Positions 21,930 through 33,892 of a stretch of DNA of 64,000 nt are shown here, piece after piece. The translations under genes and the position numbers were made by a program. Origin of the DNA: Gonatopus flavifemur (Eukaryota > Arthropoda > Insecta > Hymenoptera > Dryinidae); the NCBI GenBank assembly GCA_018340375.1, contig JAFFJZ010000004.1:48772001-48836000 (forward strand), written 5' to 3'. Below the pieces are notes generated by a model. It did not search any database and had not been told where the DNA came from. It was given only the letters and a program-made list of their open reading frames with translations. Each line of letters starts with the position of its first letter. Within the stretch, counting starts at the first letter, position 1.

Positions 21930-22114
21930 TACTTGTGTTTTATTACAAGTCGAAGTGAAGGTTTCATAAACCCGCGTGTTCTCTTGAGAGCAGTGAACAA
22001 TTGGATCTGGCATTTTCTGTTGTTCCCTAAATCCTCCACCATAGGCTTGCTCCATTTTCCTCGCTTTTATCTCACGAGTGAAATACAGTCCCTTCATCCT
22101 TAAAATTTCCTCGC

Positions 22115-22492
22115 ATTACTCACAGTCTTATCCAACTTTTTGGCATTTGACCCCTCTGTGCGTGACGGGACACCATATCATATTCCATAAATCCAAAGAG
22201 CAAACACAAGAATTTTCCAACGGTTTTTCAATCTTGAAGCTTCAGAGATTCTATTCTTTGAAAAAATTCCAATTATTGTACTCAAAACAGGGCCAAATTA
22301 GCATTTGGTTATTGAAAATTGATAAAAAATCAGCAACAATCAATGATGTTACTTTTCTGACAATGTGATTGTTGATTGCATTGCTTTTTCACCATCCTCC
22401 TAAAAATTGTCATCAAGTTTCGACGGATAGTTTACGAGAAAATGATTTTCCAATAAAAAGATATGGAAATTTTTTATTTCATTTTATAAACA
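22115..22492 (+). repeat. Dispersed repeat, inverted partner of 2219-2595
   Basis: See 2219-2595. The similarity starts at TTATCCAACTTTTTGGCATT and runs to TTTTATTTCATTTTA. Neither copy keeps a full frame. Confidence 0.6.
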
Positions 22493-22989
22493 CACAAATG
22501 AAAATTTTTTAAAAAGTATACTAAGAAGTAGGGTCATACATCTGATGTAGGATACAAAAATTTTCAACATTGTTGGTTATCATCTATTGCATCCAAAATA
22601 TACATATAAAATTTATTACTATTGTTTACAGTGTATAATGCTTATGTAGTTTAGAATCGGGCATTATAGTTCAATTCACTGCAGTAGTTCAGTGTATCTC
22701 ACTCAATGGATCGAAGTAGTTCAGAGATATACATATATCAAATTTTGATGAAATATTGTCAAGCATTCCAGTGGTGTTGATGTCCTTTGAGTATGCTGCT
22801 TGATATGAGGCGAATGCATTTACATTTTCTGACATCCGAGTTTTTGGGCACTCATCGGTATACGTAGTATACCAGCACGGAGTGCCTATTGCACCCGCTA
22901 TGGTACGCTCTGACCATATCTTCTAAAATATTTGAGTAATCCAATTGGAAGTTGGATAGTTTTTCATTTCATGCAATACTGATTGATAA
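22493..22989. other. Unassigned
   Basis: Only a short palindrome GGTATACGTAGTATACC near 22860 stands out. No gene is visible. Confidence 0.35.
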
Positions 22990-23495
22990 CGAGTCGCCTT
23001 CGATGCTACATATTTTCGATGCTACATAGCGGCGATCCTACATATTATGTCCAGGTGCCTCGATGCTACATAAGTGCGTTGCTACATAGCTGCGATCCTA
23101 CATAAGGAGTTTTTTACAAAATGTCGATCGGCTCGATGCTACATATGCTCGATCCTACATATGGTGTTCCTTTGTATAGGTGCTTCGATGCTACATATGC
23201 TCGATTCTACATATGGTATTTCTTTGTACTGATGACTCGATGCTACATATGCTCGATCCTACATAAGATATTCTTTCGTGCGAATGCCTCGATGCTACAT
23301 AAGTGCGTTGCTACATAGCTGCGATCCTGCATAGGGATTTTTTTGACGTAATGTCTAACGGCCCGATGCTACATAAGCTCGATCCTACATATGATATTCT
23401 TTTGTAAAAATGCCTCGATGCTACATAAGTGCGTTGCTACATAGCTGCGATCCTACATAAGGAATTTTTCCATAAAATGTTGGTGAGCTCAACCC
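22990..23495 (+). repeat. Tandem units of CGATGCTACATA-type, 52 bp and ~73 bp
   Basis: Each unit begins CGATGCTACATA and contains one or two GATCCTACATA words. A 52-bp form (..GCTCGATCCTACATATG..) alternates with a ~73-bp form (..GTGCGTTGCTACATAGCTG..). The opposite arm (28845-29156) has the same order but lacks one 52+73 pair. Confidence 0.85.
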
Positions 23496-24372
23496 TATAT
23501 AAAGCATTCTCTGAAAAATTCTGATCCTCCATGGGAAAAAAATTGAAGAAAATTCAATCAGATCCAATGTGGGAATTTTGGTGTATTTAAGTGGACAAAA
23601 GGTGTTGGTGAATCGATGTATTGCTATTCCTTTGAAAAGAATTGTTTTTCTCTGTGACACGTTACGGAATACATTTCTTTATGTGATAATATTAAACTTG
23701 TGATATAAAAGGAGGAAAATACTGTGAAGACCTCATTGAAATTTCATAACTCATCCGAAGATCAGGGATTTTCATGCATGGAAAATATTTTTTTGGAATC
23801 TGGATGAAATGAATACGTTTGCATAAAAAAAAACCGATCACTCATAATACAAAAGTGCAATTGCTTGTTTTGATTGTTGTTGAATATGTTCGCAACAACT
23901 TTCCCACTGAGAGTTTCTTTAGTATCGCGAATTCTTTACTTTTTCATCATGAAAGTCCCCAAACGCGAACCACATAAACATGCATATATCTCAAATTACT
24001 CTCGGAAACTTTTCTGAACAAATTGGTAATGAATTCTGGTGAGCATCTTATCAAACGCGTATAGAATTCTAAAAGCGTTCTTGAGGATTCCCTAAAGATA
24101 TCTTGAACAGTTCTCAAAGATATCTTTAATGATTCTTCGAGAACTCTTGAAGAAAAGTTTGAGAAGTTTTCAATAAGGAATCTTTGAGAAATTTTTGAGA
24201 TTTCTTGAAGAACTCTTCAAGATATTTTCAAGAAATCTCAAATATTCGTTAAATATATCTTAAAGAATTCTTGAAAGTTTTAAATATTGGTGAACACCCA
24301 GAGATACCTTGCTCTGTCATTGACCAAGAATTTCTGCCGCAACTGGAATCGATCTGGGGTTTTCTCAATCAC

Positions 24373-25589
24373 CAGTCACGTGAGTTGCCATGAAGTCATG
24401 CATATGTGGTCATATATGGATGATTTTCACTAGGAATTTAGGTAATATTATGCTTTACAAAGTTCATCAAAAAATCAATATTAAAAGCTTCTAATTCTTA
24501 TCTGTAATAACTCTTGCGTAGAATATTTCTTGCTTACATTCAATTGAAGAAATTGTTCTCAATTTTACACAGCACAAACATGTTGCAAATTATTTTCTGT
24601 TATGACAATTCCGACAGATATCCATCATGAAAGAATGGAAGAATGAACATATTTTTCATATGATGAATATTTTCTTGTGAGATTTATTACCACTTCCTCG
24701 AAATATCTCATAATCAAAAATTCTAGTGAAACTCATCGGTCTTGAATGAATTCTTGGGAAACATTTGAGGTGGTACATCAATTCTCTTCACCAGAGGATA
24801 ATTCTCAAGACCCAGATAGCGTAACAGGACAGGGTTTGTTTATAATGAATGGTCTTTGGGACCATAAGAGTTCACAAAGAGTGCTTCATGAACATATCGA
24901 GGGCTAATGTGCTGTGTAGGGATTGACGGGGTTGAAAAGAAACTAATTAAAATCCCGTGTAACAAAAAGTGAGTGAATACAATCTTTCCTACGGACCCTG
25001 ATAGTCACCCGGTAAAAGACGCATAATCGTGATAGATTTCCGTTGCGCGCTAATAAATAAATCCCTGTATTTTGCGAACTAATGATCCAATCGACCTGGA
25101 ACTTTCCAAAAAGTTTGTCCATACCTTAGCGAAACACTTTGTCGCTGCAAGTTTTTTGTAGCTCATACTTCCCCCGACACTTTTTCAATGCGAAGCATAA
25201 AACACGTGATTTTTACTTCGAATGAAAAATTAATTAATTTATTATTAATTTTTACAAATTTTTTCGACATTGTCGTCTTCGGTGAAGTCTCACAAATCAG
25301 AATCTGTAAGTTTTATTCCGATTCGCCGAAAAATTAATGAGATCCAACGAGTTTAATGTTGGAAAACATTGATTTTTGATATGAAAAAATGTGTAGTTTT
25401 TATTTTTTCCCTCGAAAACTATTCATCCTAGAAAAAAATTGTGGAGTGACACTGACCTTGTTTTTCCAAGCTCTATGAACAAGTATTTTTTAATTTTCAA
25501 AATTCCGATTTTTTTTTCGACCTCCGACGGGACCGTTTGGATCAAATTTGTGATGCGTTCCGAGCGCTAAGCGAGTTATTCTTCCCGGC
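24373..25589. other. Non-coding interior of the foldback element
   Basis: No gene is visible. A CCCAGATAGCG word at 24812 resembles the ends of the CCCAGATAGC MITEs but has no partner end. Confidence 0.35.
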
Positions 25590-26820
25590 ACCTCAATTAA
25601 TTCCAGTAAGTGATCTCGCAAGGAAATCAAGAGAAGGCAAGAGCAGAGTGGACGTACCACAAATCTTCGCATTAGGTATTCTGATATCGGATTATTATAG
25701 TAGAATTATAGATGGATGAACAACAGACAGGAATGAAGCAGATAAGACATAGATCTATATGTTATGTACCACCACTATCAATTTCATTGAGTGGTGTCGC
25801 AAGCAAATGGAGAAAAGACAGAAGCGCAGCACATACATGGGGAAAAGAAAACAGTTAAGGTGAATTGTTGTCGCATTAACCATGAATGTGACAACAATTC
25901 ACCGTAACTGTTTTCTTTTCTCCGTGTATACTCCAGATCCTTGCATCACGTGGACTTCAAAGACCGACTGACAGATAATTAAGTAGACTGTTCATGGTCA
26001 ATTTGATGAAAATTAGACACATACAACAATTTTGTGATAATTGTTGTAGATTAACTATAGTTCATGCTAACTCATGTGACTGGAGATACAATTCATTCTA
26101 CCATTTTCTCTCCAAAAGTTTTATTTTTCCAGTTGTTCCATTCAATCTGGATTATATTTCTATTTCTATAAATCTGTATTCTCATTTCAAATTATCTTTA
26201 TTTTCAAAGAATTCAATTCTTGATTATCATGAACATTAAATATCTTTCTTTTCACATATTTTCACACTCACATATCGTTATGCCTAAATATGTGTCCAGA
26301 ATGGAAACAATCTTATTCACCAACAAATTTCTCCTCTCATTTCAACATATATATTCAACGATAAGGATCAGTGGAAGTGGAAATATGTGAGAAGAAAGAT
26401 ATTTAATATTCATGATATTGAAGAATTCAATTCTTTGAAAACAAAGATAATTTGAAAGAGGATAAAGGTTTACAGGAATAGAAATATAATCGAAGTTGAA
26501 TGGAACAAGTGAAAAGATAAAACTTTTGGAGAAACATGTTATGATGACCTATAGTCATTCTACAACAATAAAATTTCTATAATCACATTATTGTTGCATG
26601 TGTTCAATTTTCATCGAATTAATCCTGAATGGGCTGCATAATTATTTGTCAGTGGGTCTGTGAAGTGCGCCAGATGGAAGGATCTGGGGGATTTTTGCTG
26701 CGCTTCTGTCTCTTCTTCATTTCCTTGTGACACGTTCTAATGAATTTGATAGTCGTGGTAGCTGATTTACTGACCTACAGCATATGTGCTTCTTTTCTGC
26801 TTGTTGTTCGTCTATCTGTG
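25590..26820. repeat. Inverted pair of the satellite-like repeat
   Basis: 25590-26262 and 26370-26820 are reverse complements around a ~107-bp spacer. Both match 18714-19110 (shared words: CATTCTACCATTTTCTCTCC, TTGTTCCATTCAATCTGGAT). They fill the middle of the 22990-29156 foldback. Confidence 0.75.
25836..25926. mobile_element. 91-bp hairpin MITE (CATGGGGAAAAGAAAAC ends)
   Basis: An almost perfect hairpin flanked by TA (25834-25835 and 25927-25928), inserted in the satellite-like repeat. The ends CACGG(A/G)GAAAAGAAAACAG resemble the MITE at 44974-45224. Confidence 0.85.
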
Positions 26821-27737
26821 ATTGAGAAAACCCCAGATCGATTCCAGTTGCGGCAAAAATTCTTGGTCAATGACAGAGCAAGGTATCTCTGGGTGTTCAC
26901 CAATATTTAAAACTTTCAAGAATTCTTTAAGATATATTTAACGAATATTTGAGATTTCTTGAAAATATCTTGAAGAGTTCTTCAAGAAATCTCAAAAATT
27001 TCTCAAAGATTCCTTATTGAAAACTGCTCAAACTTCTCTTTAAGAGTTCTCGAAGAATTATTGAAGATATCTTTGAGAACTGTTCAAGATATCTTTAGGG
27101 AATCCTCAAGAACGCTTTTAGAATTCTATACGCGTTTGATAAGATGCTCACCAGAATTCATTATCAATTTATTCAGAAAAGTTTCCAAGAGTAATCTGAG
27201 ATATATGCATGTTTATGTGGATCGCGTTTGGGGACTTTCATGATGAAAAAAAGTAAAGAAACTCTCAGTGGGAAAGTTGTTGCGAACATATTCAACAACA
27301 ATCAAAACAAGCAATTGCACTTTTGTATTATGAGTGATCGGTTTTTTTTTATGCAAACGTATTCATTTCATCCAGATTCCAAAAAAATATTTTCCATGCA
27401 TAAAAATCCCTGATCTTCGGATGAGTTATGAAATTTCAATGAGGTCTTCACAGTATTTTCCTCCTTTTATATCACAAGTTTAATATTATCACATAAAGAA
27501 ATGTATTCCGTAACGTGTCACAGAGAAAAACAATTCTTTTCAAAGGAATAGCAATACATCGATTCACCAACACCTTTTGTCCACTTAAATACACCAAAAT
27601 TCCCACATTGGATCTGATTGAATTTTCTTCAATTTTTTTCCCATGGAGGATCAGAATTTTTCAGAGAATGCTTTATATAGGGTTGAGCTCATCAACATTT
27701 TATGAAAAAATTCCTTATGTAGGATCGCAGCTATGTA

Positions 27738-28840
27738 CACTGTAAAAAAATTTCACCGGAAAATTCCAGTACATGTACTGGAAGTCATTAACCTGTACAT
27801 GTACCGGAAAATTTCAGCACATTTGTACTGCAAAAATTCAGTGCAAACGTTATGGAATTTCCGCATCAAAACTGGAAATTTTCTGAGCCTCGGTACTGGA
27901 ATTTTTCAGTACACGAGCTGGACTTTTCCAGGACATGTACTGGAAAATTAATGCTGAAAATATCCATGAAAATTGAAAAAAAATTGTTCACGCAAAGTGA
28001 TTTTGCAGGGTCCTTGTGTTCCAAGATGATTGAGAAACTTTTGATCGTTCATTTGGATGGACAGAAACTCATGTCTACCTAACAGGATTTGAACCCACAC
28101 TTTTCTACCTGCCTACCAACTGAAACCTAAGACCTAACCGATGAGCTATAGCGCGACATGTTGGAAGGCCAGCTTGGGTTACTACATATGCTTCATATCT
28201 AGAACACAAGAGGATAAGTCTTGGAAAAACCTCATATATCAATTTCATTGGCTACAATTACAATTATTATTCAAAATCTCAATCAGGAAATTTTTAATAT
28301 AAAGACTTGAAATTTTTCCTGCCAGAAATGACGAAGTCCAATAGAAGTGGAAAATTTCAGTGCAACAGTGATTAAATTCCGTTGCATAGCAACTGGAAAA
28401 TTCCATCACACGACCTGAAAATTGCAGTTCAAAACCTGTATAATTCAATTGCATAGTAACTGGAAAATTCCATCACAAAACCTGAGAATTGCAGTTAAAA
28501 ACCTGTATAATTCCAGTATACCAACGATTAGGTTTTTTTTTCTAAATTCCAAATTTTTTCTCAAGTCCTTTTTGAGGGAATATTTTTTTTTGGTGCACAA
28601 GAACTATAAAATTGTAGTACGAGCCGGTAAAATTTTCGCGAAATCATGGCAAAATTTCAGTACATTATCTCAAACTTGAAAATTCCAGTACAATGACTGA
28701 ATTTTCAGTTATGCTTGGTAAATTTTCAGTAACGTAACAACAAAATCTCTGTACATGTACTGGAATATCCATATTCCAGTACTAGCACTGGAAATTTCCA
28801 GTCCAGTTGCACAGTAAATTTCCAGTTTTTTTTTACAGTG
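27738..28840. mobile_element. 1.1-kb element with CACTGTAAAAAAA ends
   Basis: The ends CACTGTAAAAAAATTTC and TTTTTTTTACAGTG are flanked by TA (27736-27737 and 28841-28842). The unoccupied sequence CGCAGCTATGTAGCAACGCA is present nearby at ~29063, confirming the insertion point. The interior is mostly variations of ACTGGAAAATTCCAGT and GTACATGTAC, plus a tRNA-like block. No ORF of note. Confidence 0.9.
28082..28165 (-). other. tRNA-like block (Pol III A/B-box pattern)
   Basis: On the minus strand TAGCTCATCGGTTAGG matches a tRNA A-box and GGGTTCAAATCC a B-box, about 45 bp apart. No complete cloverleaf is evident, so it is more likely a tRNA pseudogene or SINE head than a working tRNA. Confidence 0.4.
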
Positions 28841-29665
28841 TAGCAACGCACTTATGTAGCATCGAGGCATTTGTGCAAAAGAATATCATATGTAGGATCG
28901 AGCATATGTAGCATCGAGTCATCTGTACCAATGAAATACCATATGTAGAATCGAGCATATGTAGCATCGAAGCACCTGTACAAAGGAACACCATATGTAG
29001 GATCGAGCATATGTAGCATCGAGCCGATCGACATTTTGTAAAAAACTCCTTATGTAGGATCGCAGCTATGTAGCAACGCACTTATGTAGCATCGAGGCAC
29101 CTGGACATAATATGTAGGATCGCCGCTATGTAGCATCGAAAATATGTAGCATCGAAGCTCCCCCAAAAAAAATCACATTTTTATTCATTTTCAATTATCT
29201 CAACAGGGAGATGAGGTGAAATTCTGGAGAAATTCACACATCTGCTCAACTAAATTCTCTTTTTGGGGAAATTTTTGAAAAGTTTTTTTTTCCCAAAATT
29301 TTTTGGAAAGAAAATTTCTTTTCTCAAAAAAGTCAATTTATCTCGAAAGGCCCGGTCTTCGATTTTTTTTTAAAAAATATATGTTGTAGCTGCATTCTTC
29401 ACGAACATTTTCCATGTTTGAAATTCAAGGAGCCTTCAAAATTGTGGAAGTGATGAACGTTTTAGTGAAGCAACTCGCGTTATGGCATGATTTTGCGCGA
29501 GACTGGAATTTCACAGTGCGAGGAAATTATACAATTTTTGGCTTGGTTGTCGATAATCATTTTGCACTCATTTTTTCTTAGTTTGTTATTGTGTAAATTA
29601 TTATTTGAAGATATACCAATAAAATTTTATAACTACCAAATACGTTATTTACACAAATGTTGAAG

Positions 29666-32406
29666 TTACAATTCCTTTATTGTTGATTTTACATCATTCG
29701 AAGTAGTCTTGAATGAAACAACATTTCCACGGATCGAGGATGCGTGATGGAACGAAAGTGTTCCTTTCACTGTTTTGCACTTTTTATGCCTATTTTTCAA
29801 ATACTCATTTGCAACTTTGTAGTCGCCCTGAGAACAAAAGCATAGATGATAATTTTTCAAACTATCTGAAGCCCATTCATATAGTTTTGCAGCTGTTAGA
29901 ATCTCATTTCTTGTCCCTCTCTGTAGGCAGTATCGTCTTGCTAGGCGTTTTAATGTACCACCAACACCATCGCAAGCTCCTTTCCCATGAGCAGTAGCGA
30001 AAACGTTCCACTCTGCTTCTACTTCAAAATCTTTTTTATGATGACTTGAATTACAAAAATTTTTCTTATTTTTATACTGCTGTGGTGCACCGTCGGAAAA
30101 ATAGATAATTTTTCTAACAACTGCAAACTTTTCTTTCAGAAACTGGATCATTTTTTTCTGGAACATGAACACAGCAATAGTATCATGTTAAAGACAATCC
30201 GATATTCCAACGTAGGATAGATGCTCGATCTTGTTGGTTGAAATATCATGATAGTATATGACGAATGGTTGAACTGTCGCTTGATTATTATTCCAATGAA
30301 ACCCTTGAAGGGCTTCTTGTACAACAAATGCGAAGTTTTCTGAAAAATCAAGCGTCACCACAAATTCGCCAAGTTGTAAATTTTCTTGGTTATTTTTGAA
30401 ATGCCGAGATTGTTCCGTAGCAACGAAATCATGTCATTTTAATTTCGTCAATTTCTCCACGAGCGACGAAATAAATTCTTCCTTACTGTCAGTTATAATT
30501 TTCAAAGTGGATCTAAATTCAAATTATAATAATTGAGATACGTCATGACAAGAATTAACAACTTCGTTTCAATGTGAGAAAAAAGTTACCTATCGGTGGA
30601 AATCCATTGTTTGTAAGTAATCTTATCAATTTCTGCATTATCAAAAGTTTCAATCAATTTATTGCATAAAATCTTTTTGTCCGGGCACGATTTGCATTGG
30701 CCTTCGTAACATTCACTACTTGGTACTGAACACAACAAGTATTGAAGGAGCAATTTGTATGCGTTTTTCACATGAATAGGAATGTCCCAAGTTTCAGTCA
30801 ATTGACTCAATTTGCAACCTGAAAATGAATTTTTTAGTAGAATGTTGCTGAGAAGTAATTCGAAGTTCCCGCTGTTTAAAAGTATGTGTAATATACCTTC
30901 GATCATCAGTTTAACATTTTGATGGATAATGAAAACGCATACAGTGTGAGTTCCACTAGCCCTTGCCAAAATGCATTCGGTTGGCCGAAGTTCAGCAAAT
31001 TTGGAAAATCCAACTTGCAAATCCGGAAACTCAAATTCGAAGCACTGGTATAATTCTTGTAAGTTGCAATATATAAGTCTTTTCTGGGTTTTTTCTTTGA
31101 AGCCATCACTATTTTTAATCAAGACATAATCTTTCATTCCTGGGAGTTCTCTTGAGTTTCGCTCACATAAATAAAACTGCTTTATTGCAGCGATCGTTTC
31201 ATCTGGGAGTCCTTTTCCGATTTGTGCGTCAGGCACAGAAAGCACTCCCTTTTCATTTCTTAATTTCATTGCTTGATTGGCCATGTATTTAGAGCAGTTA
31301 AATCGTTTTGTTATATCAGTGACTTTGAAAAAAGATGGCGGAGATGTTAAAATTCGGAACTTATCGTCTCTGAAATAGTCACAGTTTATTTCATTAATCA
31401 AACTACCGAATCACAAGTGGCCGTACGTACATAATTAAGGAAAGTATTGGGATTCGATACATTTCCATTTCATGTAATTATCTTTCAACAATATTTGAAG
31501 TTTTCAACTTTGAAATATCACCGGGATGTATTTTTGGCCTGGAACTTTTCTTGGTACGTGGTCATGACTTCTTCGTAAGCTTTCATTTTATCGTCATTGT
31601 CGATAGCAATTTTCAAATTTGTGATTTCTTCGAACTTTCGCTTGATGGTTGCTTGTGCAGATTCTACTTTTTCAGTCACATATTTTTTTTTTAAAAGTCT
31701 ATCGAGATGAAGAAATTATTATTAGATAGTAATGATTATACCGAGAGAAATTTATATAGTTACTGTGACTAGAACGTCTCAACTAAACATTCTTAATGGG
31801 ATCTACTGAAAATCTGATTGATTCAATCAAAAACTCGGAGTTGATTCATTCCTCTAAGAATATTTGGTTGAGACCTTTTAGTTACATTAATCATATAAAT
31901 CTCCCCGTGTATAAGAAGAGTTTTTCAATGGAATCAAAAATGTGATGCATTTACATACTTGCCATCGTCAATTCGGCTCTCATCTAAAGCAGCAAGTGCA
32001 GTATTGAGTTTTTGTTTACGTACACTCTGTTCTGTGAATTCTTCTGTTTTATCGTCGTTGTCCGACGAGCATAATTCTAAGTGTGATTGGGGGGCTTGTT
32101 CTGGTTGGATCCCATTAATTTTTATCCTACATCTGGTGCAAACTACTGCATTATCAGGTACTGATTCAAATTTCTGTTGATTTTCTTCCGATAATCTTCT
32201 CAAGTCTTTTACACTACCTACAAAAAAGGAAAGAGATCACAACAATAGTGGAGCGAGCTAAAAAGTGCTACGTCAATGATGCAAAAGAACATTACTCAAC
32301 AATTGGAAACTTGAACGCGTAAAAAAAGACTACTGATATACGAGAACTTACGGCCACTGCAGGTTCCGAATGGATTCCAGCAGAGCTTTTTCTTTGGCGG
32401 ACTCAT
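29666..32406 (-). pseudogene. Five-exon DDE/D transposase gene with two nonsense codons
   Basis: Exons on the minus strand: 32406-32352, 32217-31959, 31698-31522, 31369-30590, 30512-29666 (55, 259, 177, 780 and 847 nt). All four junctions have GT/AG and keep phase, giving about 705 codons. The N-terminus has MSPPKKKLCWNPFGTC and a CTRC pair; exon 3 is charged and coiled-coil-like (EKVESAQATIKRKFEE); exon 4 has KGLPDETIAAIKQFYLC and C-rich QCKSCPDK. Exon 5 shows a possible RNase-H core: VVTLDFSENF, IYFSDGAPQQYKN and HGKGACDGVGGTLKRLARR. The only lesions are a TGA at 30434-30436 and a TAA at 30188-30190, both in exon 5. Family uncertain. Confidence 0.8.
31741..31909. mobile_element. MITE in intron 2 of the five-exon gene
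   Basis: The ends CCGAGAGAAATTTATAT and its mirror ATATAAATCTCCCCGTG are flanked by TA (31739-31740 and 31910-31911). It lies between exons 2 and 3 and does not disturb splice sites. Confidence 0.75.
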
Positions 32407-32664
32407 ATCGATTCATAAGGAAAGTCGGATAATTTGAATACTACACGAAAATCCGCTATGAAAATTCAAAGGTCTCCACACAACTTTTGAACAAGAACAA
32501 ACATCAGCCGGAAACAAATTGATTGTGGTCCAAACAGACTAACCTCAGTCGCATCGACATATGAATAACGCGTAACAACAATTGAAATCAGCCGAATACA
32601 AGCTGATAGTTATCTAAATAAACTGAAGTTGATCGCATCGCAGCCGAGTGGAACATTTTAAATG

Positions 32665-33196
32665 CACGAAGAAGTCATGACCACGTACGAAGAAAAGTTC
32701 CAGGCCGAAAATACAATACGGTAATATTTCAGAGTTGAAAACTTCAAATATTGTTGAACGATAATTGTATGAAATGGAAATGTATCGAATCCTAATACTT
32801 CCCTTAATTATGTACGTACGGCCACTTGTGATTCGATTTTTTGATTAATGAAATAAACTGTGACCTTTTCAGAGACGATAAGTTTCGAATTTCAACATCT
32901 GTGCCATCTTTGTTCAAATTCACTGATGTAATAAAACGATTCAACTGCTCTAAATACATGGTCAATCAAGCGATAAAATTGAGAGATGAGAAGGGAGTAC
33001 TTTCTGTGCCTGACGCACAAACCGGAAAAGGACTCCCAAATGAAACGATCGCTGCAATAAAGCAGTTTCATCTATGTGAGCAAAACTCAAGAGAACTTCC
33101 AGGAATGTCATATCATGTCTTGATTAAAAATAGTGATGGCTTTAAAGAAAAAACCCAGAAAAGACTTCTTTATTGCAACTCACATTTGTGTCAATA
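32665..33196 (+). pseudogene. Inverted, deleted copy of exons 3-4 fused to the terminal repeat
   Basis: Reverse complement of 31060-31590. It contains the end of exon 3, the intron and the first ~115 codons of exon 4 (DDKFRISTSVPSLFKFTD to KTQKRLLYCN), then jumps into the right terminal repeat. The arms have diverged by several amino-acid changes (for example ITKRF to VIKRF). It looks like a non-autonomous derivative joined head to head with the full gene. Confidence 0.85.
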
Positions 33197-33892
33197 ACGT
33201 ACTTGGTAGTTATAAAATTTTATTGGTATATCTTCAAATAATAATTTACACAATAACAAACTAAGAAAAAATGAGTGGAAAATGATTATCGACAACCAAG
33301 CCAAAAATTGTATAATTTCCTCGCACTGTGCAATTCCAGTCTCGCGCAAAATCATGCCATAACGCGAGTTGCTTCACTAAAACGTTCATCACTTCCACAA
33401 TTTTGAAGGCTCCTTGAATTTCAAACATGGAAAATGTTCGTGAAGAATGCAGCTACAACATATATTCTTTTAAAAAAAATCGAAGACCGGGCCTTTCGAG
33501 ATAAATTGACTTTTTTGAGAAAAATAATTTTCTTTCCAAAAAATTTTTTGAAAAAAAAACTTTTTAAAAATTTTCCCAAGAAGAGAATTTAGTTGATCAG
33601 ATGTGTGAATTTTTCCAGAATTTTATTCCATTCCCCTGTTGAGATAATAGAAAATGAATAAAAATATGATTTTTGTTTGTTTGTACTGTAAAATCCATAC
33701 AACTGCATGAAAAAGGCTAATATTTGGGGTTTTGTCTTTGTTCGAGCACCTCTTTGACCCCATCAAATTTGGTCTAAATCGGAAACATGTCAGTTTTTTC
33801 TCGGCCGATCTGACGTGGAATGCCCCATATACACATACCTCATTTTCTCCGCAGTCTTTGAATATTCGTTTTCTTGGCTCGGATCGATGAAT

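Larger units (their letters stand above)
22990..29156. mobile_element. 6.2-kb foldback element with >1.2-kb inverted repeats
   Basis: The left arm 22990-24372 matches the right arm 26821-29156 in reverse complement (the right arm also carries a 1.1-kb insertion at 27738-28840). The outer ends read CTTCGATGCTACATATTTTC. The first ~500 bp of each arm are short tandem units (see 22990-23495). The centre holds an inverted pair of the satellite-like repeat. I see no coding capacity and no clear target duplication. Confidence 0.7.
29163..33672 (-). mobile_element. 4.5-kb DNA transposon with ~480-bp inverted repeats and a 5-exon gene
   Basis: The arms 29163-29640 and 33197-33672 are reverse complements (outer words ATTTTTATTCATTTTC, ATCTCAACAGGG). 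They enclose a minus-strand transposase gene (29666-32406). The right side also has an inverted, internally deleted copy of the gene (32665-33196) joined directly to the right repeat. A clear target duplication was not found. The family is unassigned; long repeats with a DDD-type core recall Sola-like elements, untested. Confidence 0.8.

Noticed and set aside
22990..23495. CRISPR-like array
   Set aside because: Units are contiguous variants of one sequence without unique spacers, in an animal genome, and mirrored in the opposite arm.
24811..24930. CCCAGATAGCG word as a MITE start
   Set aside because: No mirrored end was found in the following sequence.
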